The notes beneath the pieces are model-generated. The model did no database searches. It was not told the DNA's origin and saw nothing but the letters and a program-made list of their open reading frames with translations. A stretch of DNA of 33,057 nt, from the NCBI GenBank assembly GCA_900545835.1, contig URBB01000005.1, positions 1 through 33,057 of the forward strand, read 5' to 3'. This document shows, one piece after another, positions 30,548-33,057 of the stretch. The position numbers were made by a program, and so were the translations under genes. This DNA comes from an uncultured Collinsella sp. GTDB lineage: Bacteria > Actinomycetota > Coriobacteriia > Coriobacteriales > Coriobacteriaceae. Position 1 is the first letter of the stretch, and each line of letters opens with the position of its first letter.

Positions 30548-31528
30548 TTACGCGTCCAGAGCGGAAAGGTCGATGCCCAGGGCCTCGGCCATTTCGTCGT
30601 TCTTGACGACGACCAGGTCCTTGCTCGAGAGGTGTTTGATCGGCATGTCTTCGGGCTTGGCCTCGCCTTTCAGGATCTTAACGGCCATCTCGCCCGCGGC
30701 GTAGCCCAGGTCCTCATAGTTGATGGAGAGGGTGAACAGGCCGCCGGCCATGCACATACCCTCCTCGCCAGTCACGAAGGGGAGCTTGTTCTCCTTGCAG
30801 ATCTGGCCGACCTGCGAGGCACCCGCGGCGATGGTGTTGTCGGTGGGGGAGTACAGCGCGTCGACCTTGCCCACGGCAGACTCGATGACGGACTGAATCT
30901 CGTTGGAGCTCGAGACAGTGAAGTCAGTGTACTCGAGGCCCAGCTTGTCGAGTTCCTTCTTGGCGGCCTTGATCTGGACGTCGGAGTTGGACTCGGCGGT
31001 GCAGTAGAGTAGGCCGACCTTTTTAATGTCGGGCAGGACCTTCTGCATCATCTCGAGCTGCTCGGCGACCGGGGTGAGGTCGGAAGCGCCCGTGACGTTG
31101 GTGCCGGGCTTGTCGTTGTCCTGGACCAGCCCGGAGGCGGCGTAGTCGGTGATGGCGCAGCCCACGATGGGGATATCGGCCGTGGCGCCGGCGGCAGCCT
31201 GCGCGGCGGGCGTGGCGATGGCATAAATCAGGTTGACGTTGTCGCCCACAAACTTGTCGGCAATGGACTTACACGTGGACTGGTCGTTCTGGGCGTTCTT
31301 CTGGTCGATCTTGACCTTAAGGCCGCTCTCCTTGATGGCCTTGACAAAGCCGTCGTTGGCGGCATCGAGTGCGGAGTGCTCGGTGAGCTGCAGAACACCA
31401 ATGGTGTAGTCGGAACCGGCGGCAGCGGAGCCGGAACCAGAGTTGCCGCCGCATCCGGCGAGCGGGGCGAGCGCGAGCAGGCCGGCGGAGACCAGAAGGC
31501 TCCTGCGGCTGATGGTGATGTCCTTCAT
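30548..31528 (-). CDS. ABC transporter substrate-binding lipoprotein
   Basis: A 326-residue exported lipoprotein. The signal has SRRSLLV (twin-arginine-like) then a hydrophobic stretch and lipobox LAGC with Cys26, followed by a Gly/Ser linker. The mature part resembles the PF04392 (ABC_sub_bind, TrpX-like) family: YTIGVLQLTEHSALDAANDGF, LIYAIATPAAQAA, PIVGCAITDY, KKVGLLYCTAESNS and LYSPTDNTIAAG. Members bind aromatic amino acids or unknown ligands; the substrate is not shown by the sequence. ATG 31528 has GGGGGT upstream. It is the first gene of the three-gene importer operon. Confidence 0.9.
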   Translation of the reverse strand: MKDITISRRSLLVSAGLLALAPLAGCGGNSGSGSAAAGSDYTIGVLQLTEHSALDAANDGFVKAIKESGLKVKIDQKNAQNDQSTCKSIADKFVGDNVNLIYAIATPAAQAAAGATADIPIVGCAITDYAASGLVQDNDKPGTNVTGASDLTPVAEQLEMMQKVLPDIKKVGLLYCTAESNSDVQIKAAKKELDKLGLEYTDFTVSSSNEIQSVIESAVGKVDALYSPTDNTIAAGASQVGQICKENKLPFVTGEEGMCMAGGLFTLSINYEDLGYAAGEMAVKILKGEAKPEDMPIKHLSSKDLVVVKNDEMAEALGIDLSALDA

Positions 31529-31591
31529 ATCATTACCCCCAGTATAAAAATGGCTGGAAACACTGCACTGGGACAAAGTGCAAGTGGGACT

Positions 31592-31619
31592 ATAGTAGCG
31601 CTGATGTCCATTTTTACAA
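31592..31619 (-). promoter_or_regulatory. Candidate promoter of the ABC importer operon
   Basis: On the minus strand TTGTAA (31619-31614) and TACTAT (31597-31592) are 16 nt apart, 63 nt before the lipoprotein start. No T-box or other riboswitch was recognised in the leader. Confidence 0.45.
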
Positions 31620-31688
31620 CAGCCTGGCGGGTTTTTTAATACAGAATCGGATGGGCGGTACGGGTAGTCGAATGGGCGGCGGAGGGTC

Positions 31689-32474
31689 TTATGCGGCGGA
31701 GGAGGCGTCGTCCTCGTCCAGGGCGGCGAAGAGCTTCTTGCCGTCGAGCAGGCGCGTGCTGACGTTTCTCATACGGGCGATCTCGACGGTGCGCAGCGTA
31801 TCGTCGGTGCCTCGGGCGTCGTAGACCGTTCCCAGCAGATACGAGATGCCATCGCGCTGCCTGATGGCAAAGGGACGGAGTGTCATCCGTGCTGCTTCGG
31901 TTTCGCCGCGTGTCGTGACGCTCGAAATATCAAAACTCACCGTGGTTCCGTGGTCGATGGCCTGCTCGACGAGCTCGCACGTGTCGATGCGCTTGATGGG
32001 CGTGCGTGTTGCCTTGGTAGCCTTGCTGCCTGCGCTTGGAGCGGGTTCGGGTGTATCGAGGTAGCCGCGAACGTCGGCGCTCGCCATGGCAACTAAGTGC
32101 TGCGCCATGCTCTTGCGGATAGCGATAGGCGTGGAGCGGTTGCGCATGACCATACCGTGGAGCCGGATGATCTCTTCATCGGTGAGCGGGCGGGTAAGAA
32201 GTTTGTAGCCCACGCCGCGTTTGTACTCAATTTCGTATCCGGCATGGCGAAGCGCGGAGATGGCGGTGTAGATGCTGCGCCGCGCCGCCGAGATGGGCAT
32301 GCGGGCGGGGTCGTCGGGATGGGCGAGGCGCCGGATCAGCTCATCGGAAAGCATGGCCTTGTCTTCGCCGGTGTTTTCGCTCAAGAGCTGCAGGATACGA
32401 ACGGCGCGATAGGCTGCCATCGAGGCGGCGCCCCTCGTCGTGGTGTCGTAGGTTTCAACAGCGGCTTCGGTCAT
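31689..32474 (-). CDS. HTH/WYL-type transcriptional regulator
   Basis: A 261-residue protein. An N-terminal winged helix (about 20-100: AYRAVRILQLLSEN, then ARRSIYTAISALRHAGYEIEY and GYKLL) resembles the HTH_11 domain of WYL regulators. The C-terminal region (about 155-255) contains VSFDISSVTTRGETEAARM, LRPFAIRQRDGISYLLGTVYD and VEIARMRNVS, similar to the WYL ligand-sensing fold, though the W-Y-L triad is not exact (YLL is seen). ATG 32474 was preferred over the in-frame GTG 32483, because AAGGA lies too close to the GTG. The ligand and targets are unknown; the adjacent importer operon is a possible target. Confidence 0.8.
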   Translation of the reverse strand: MTEAAVETYDTTTRGAASMAAYRAVRILQLLSENTGEDKAMLSDELIRRLAHPDDPARMPISAARRSIYTAISALRHAGYEIEYKRGVGYKLLTRPLTDEEIIRLHGMVMRNRSTPIAIRKSMAQHLVAMASADVRGYLDTPEPAPSAGSKATKATRTPIKRIDTCELVEQAIDHGTTVSFDISSVTTRGETEAARMTLRPFAIRQRDGISYLLGTVYDARGTDDTLRTVEIARMRNVSTRLLDGKKLFAALDEDDASSAA

Positions 32475-32591
32475 GGTGCCCACGTCCTTTCCGTTTTGGG
32501 TGGCGACGGTATGGAGCCTAGGACGTGGGGCTTTCCCAGGGGCGCAGGGCGCTCTGGGCGGTCGGTAGTCGTCGGCAAACGGCGGGTCGAG

Positions 32592-32654
32592 TTTTCAACA
32601 GCCCTGCTCAACTGACCAAAAACTTGCCAAAAGCTTGACGGATGCTGTTGAAAA
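32592..32654. repeat. 11-bp inverted repeat upstream of the WYL gene
   Basis: TTTTCAACAGC (32592-32602) and GCTGTTGAAAA (32644-32654) are exact inverted repeats 41 nt apart; the right arm overlaps the T-run of the asnS terminator. Confidence 0.45.
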
Positions 32655-32686
32655 AAGCGCCTCTCGACCGATGTCGAGAGACGCTT
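32650..32686 (-). terminator. Terminator of asnS
   Basis: On the minus strand AAGCGTCTCTCGAC (32686-32673) pairs with GTCGAGAGGCGCTT (32668-32655) with one mismatch, and TTTTTT follows. It begins 46 nt after the asnS stop. Confidence 0.92.
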
Positions 32687-32732
32687 ATGCGGTGAGCGTT
32701 GGCGTGTGGCGACGCGAGCTAGCGTCCGACAA

Positions 32733-33057
32733 TTAGAAGTCGGCGTTGCCCACGGTGCGCGGGTGCGGCAGGACGTCGCGGATGTTGCCCACGCCGGTCA
32801 GATACATGACCAAGCGCTCGAAGCCCAGACCGTAGCCGGCGTGCTTGCAGGAACCGTAGCGGCGCAGGTCAAGGTAGTACTTGTACTGCTCGGGATTCAT
32901 GCCCAGGTCCTTGATGCGGGCCTCGAGCAGATCCAGGCGCTCCTCGCGCTGGGAGCCGCCGATAATCTCGCCGATACCGGGAACCAGGCAGTCGGCGGCG
33001 GCGACGGTCTTGCCGTCCTCGTTCATGCGCATGTAGAACGCCTTGATATCGGCCGGG
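32733..33057 (-). CDS. asnS: Asparaginyl-tRNA synthetase, C-terminal fragment
   Basis: About 108 residues of a class II synthetase whose 5' part lies beyond the window. The frame is open to the last base (PADIKAFYM), so the Met at 33032 is internal. It contains LVPGIGEIIGGSQREERLDL and class II motif 3, GYGLGFERLVMYLTGVGNIRDV, then LPHPRTVGNADF. The ending is typical of AsnS rather than AspS (which has a GAD insertion). Confidence 0.95.
   Translation of the reverse strand, partial: PADIKAFYMRMNEDGKTVAAADCLVPGIGEIIGGSQREERLDLLEARIKDLGMNPEQYKYYLDLRRYGSCKHAGYGLGFERLVMYLTGVGNIRDVLPHPRTVGNADF

Overview
The window is a GC-rich bacterial chromosome segment. Housekeeping proteins, codon choice and gene content (PepD, DisA, ClpC, a GH1/PTS sugar cassette, two HipA-type loci) fit a gut member of the Coriobacteriia, most likely Collinsella; this assignment is inference by eye, without a search. 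The first 48 bases are not genomic: they are the end of an Illumina P7 sequence, an 8-nt index and a Nextera transposase adapter left on the contig end.

Layout. 49-1023: 3' end of an acyl-CoA dehydratase activase-type gene, then a TetR regulator. 1216-5530: clpC and pepD, each with its own terminator. 5658-8322 (minus strand): hipBA toxin-antitoxin operon, then mntP behind a yybP-ykoY manganese riboswitch. 8482-13970 (plus): disA-ispD-ispF-cysS-rlmB-NYN nuclease (YacP/Rae1-like), with a long structured hairpin between cysS and rlmB. 13998-15415 (minus): a single-gene HTH-HipA fusion with a 28-bp perfect inverted repeat over its promoter region. 15563-16170: tRNA-Thr(TGT), then a gene-free stretch with two 80-bp-spaced palindromic elements. 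16171-19987: beta-glucoside cassette (PTS EIIBC, 6-phospho-beta-glucosidase, divergent RpiR regulator), bracketed by a 29-bp imperfect direct repeat. 20387-24768 (plus): tRNA-Tyr, tRNA-Thr(GGT), tRNA-Met, tuf, rpmG, tRNA-Trp, secE, nusG, rplK, rplA. 24894-28376 (minus): metallophosphoesterase, a cytoplasmic ParB-like/BMP fusion protein, and an MscS channel. 28503-28562: a possible 19-codon gene. 28635-31528 (minus): three-gene ABC importer (lipoprotein, permease, ATPase). 31689-32474: WYL-type regulator. 32733-33057: 3' end of asnS.

How the genes fit together. The backbone clpC ... disA-ispD-ispF-cysS-rlmB-yacP ... rpmG-secE-nusG-rplK-rplA has the same order as the well-known Bacillus subtilis cluster. 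The accessory genes (pepD, hipBA, mntP; HTH-HipA, the sugar cassette; tRNA/tuf) sit at the gaps where radA, yacL, gltX, cysE, mrnC and sigH lie in Bacillus. The most interesting unexplained items are the 101-nt hairpin with tandem G-A pairs after cysS, the HTH-HipA fusion with its palindrome, the 80-bp-spaced palindromes, the ParB/BMP-phosphoesterase gene pair, and a family of repeated terminator-like palindromes placed directly after minus-strand stop codons.
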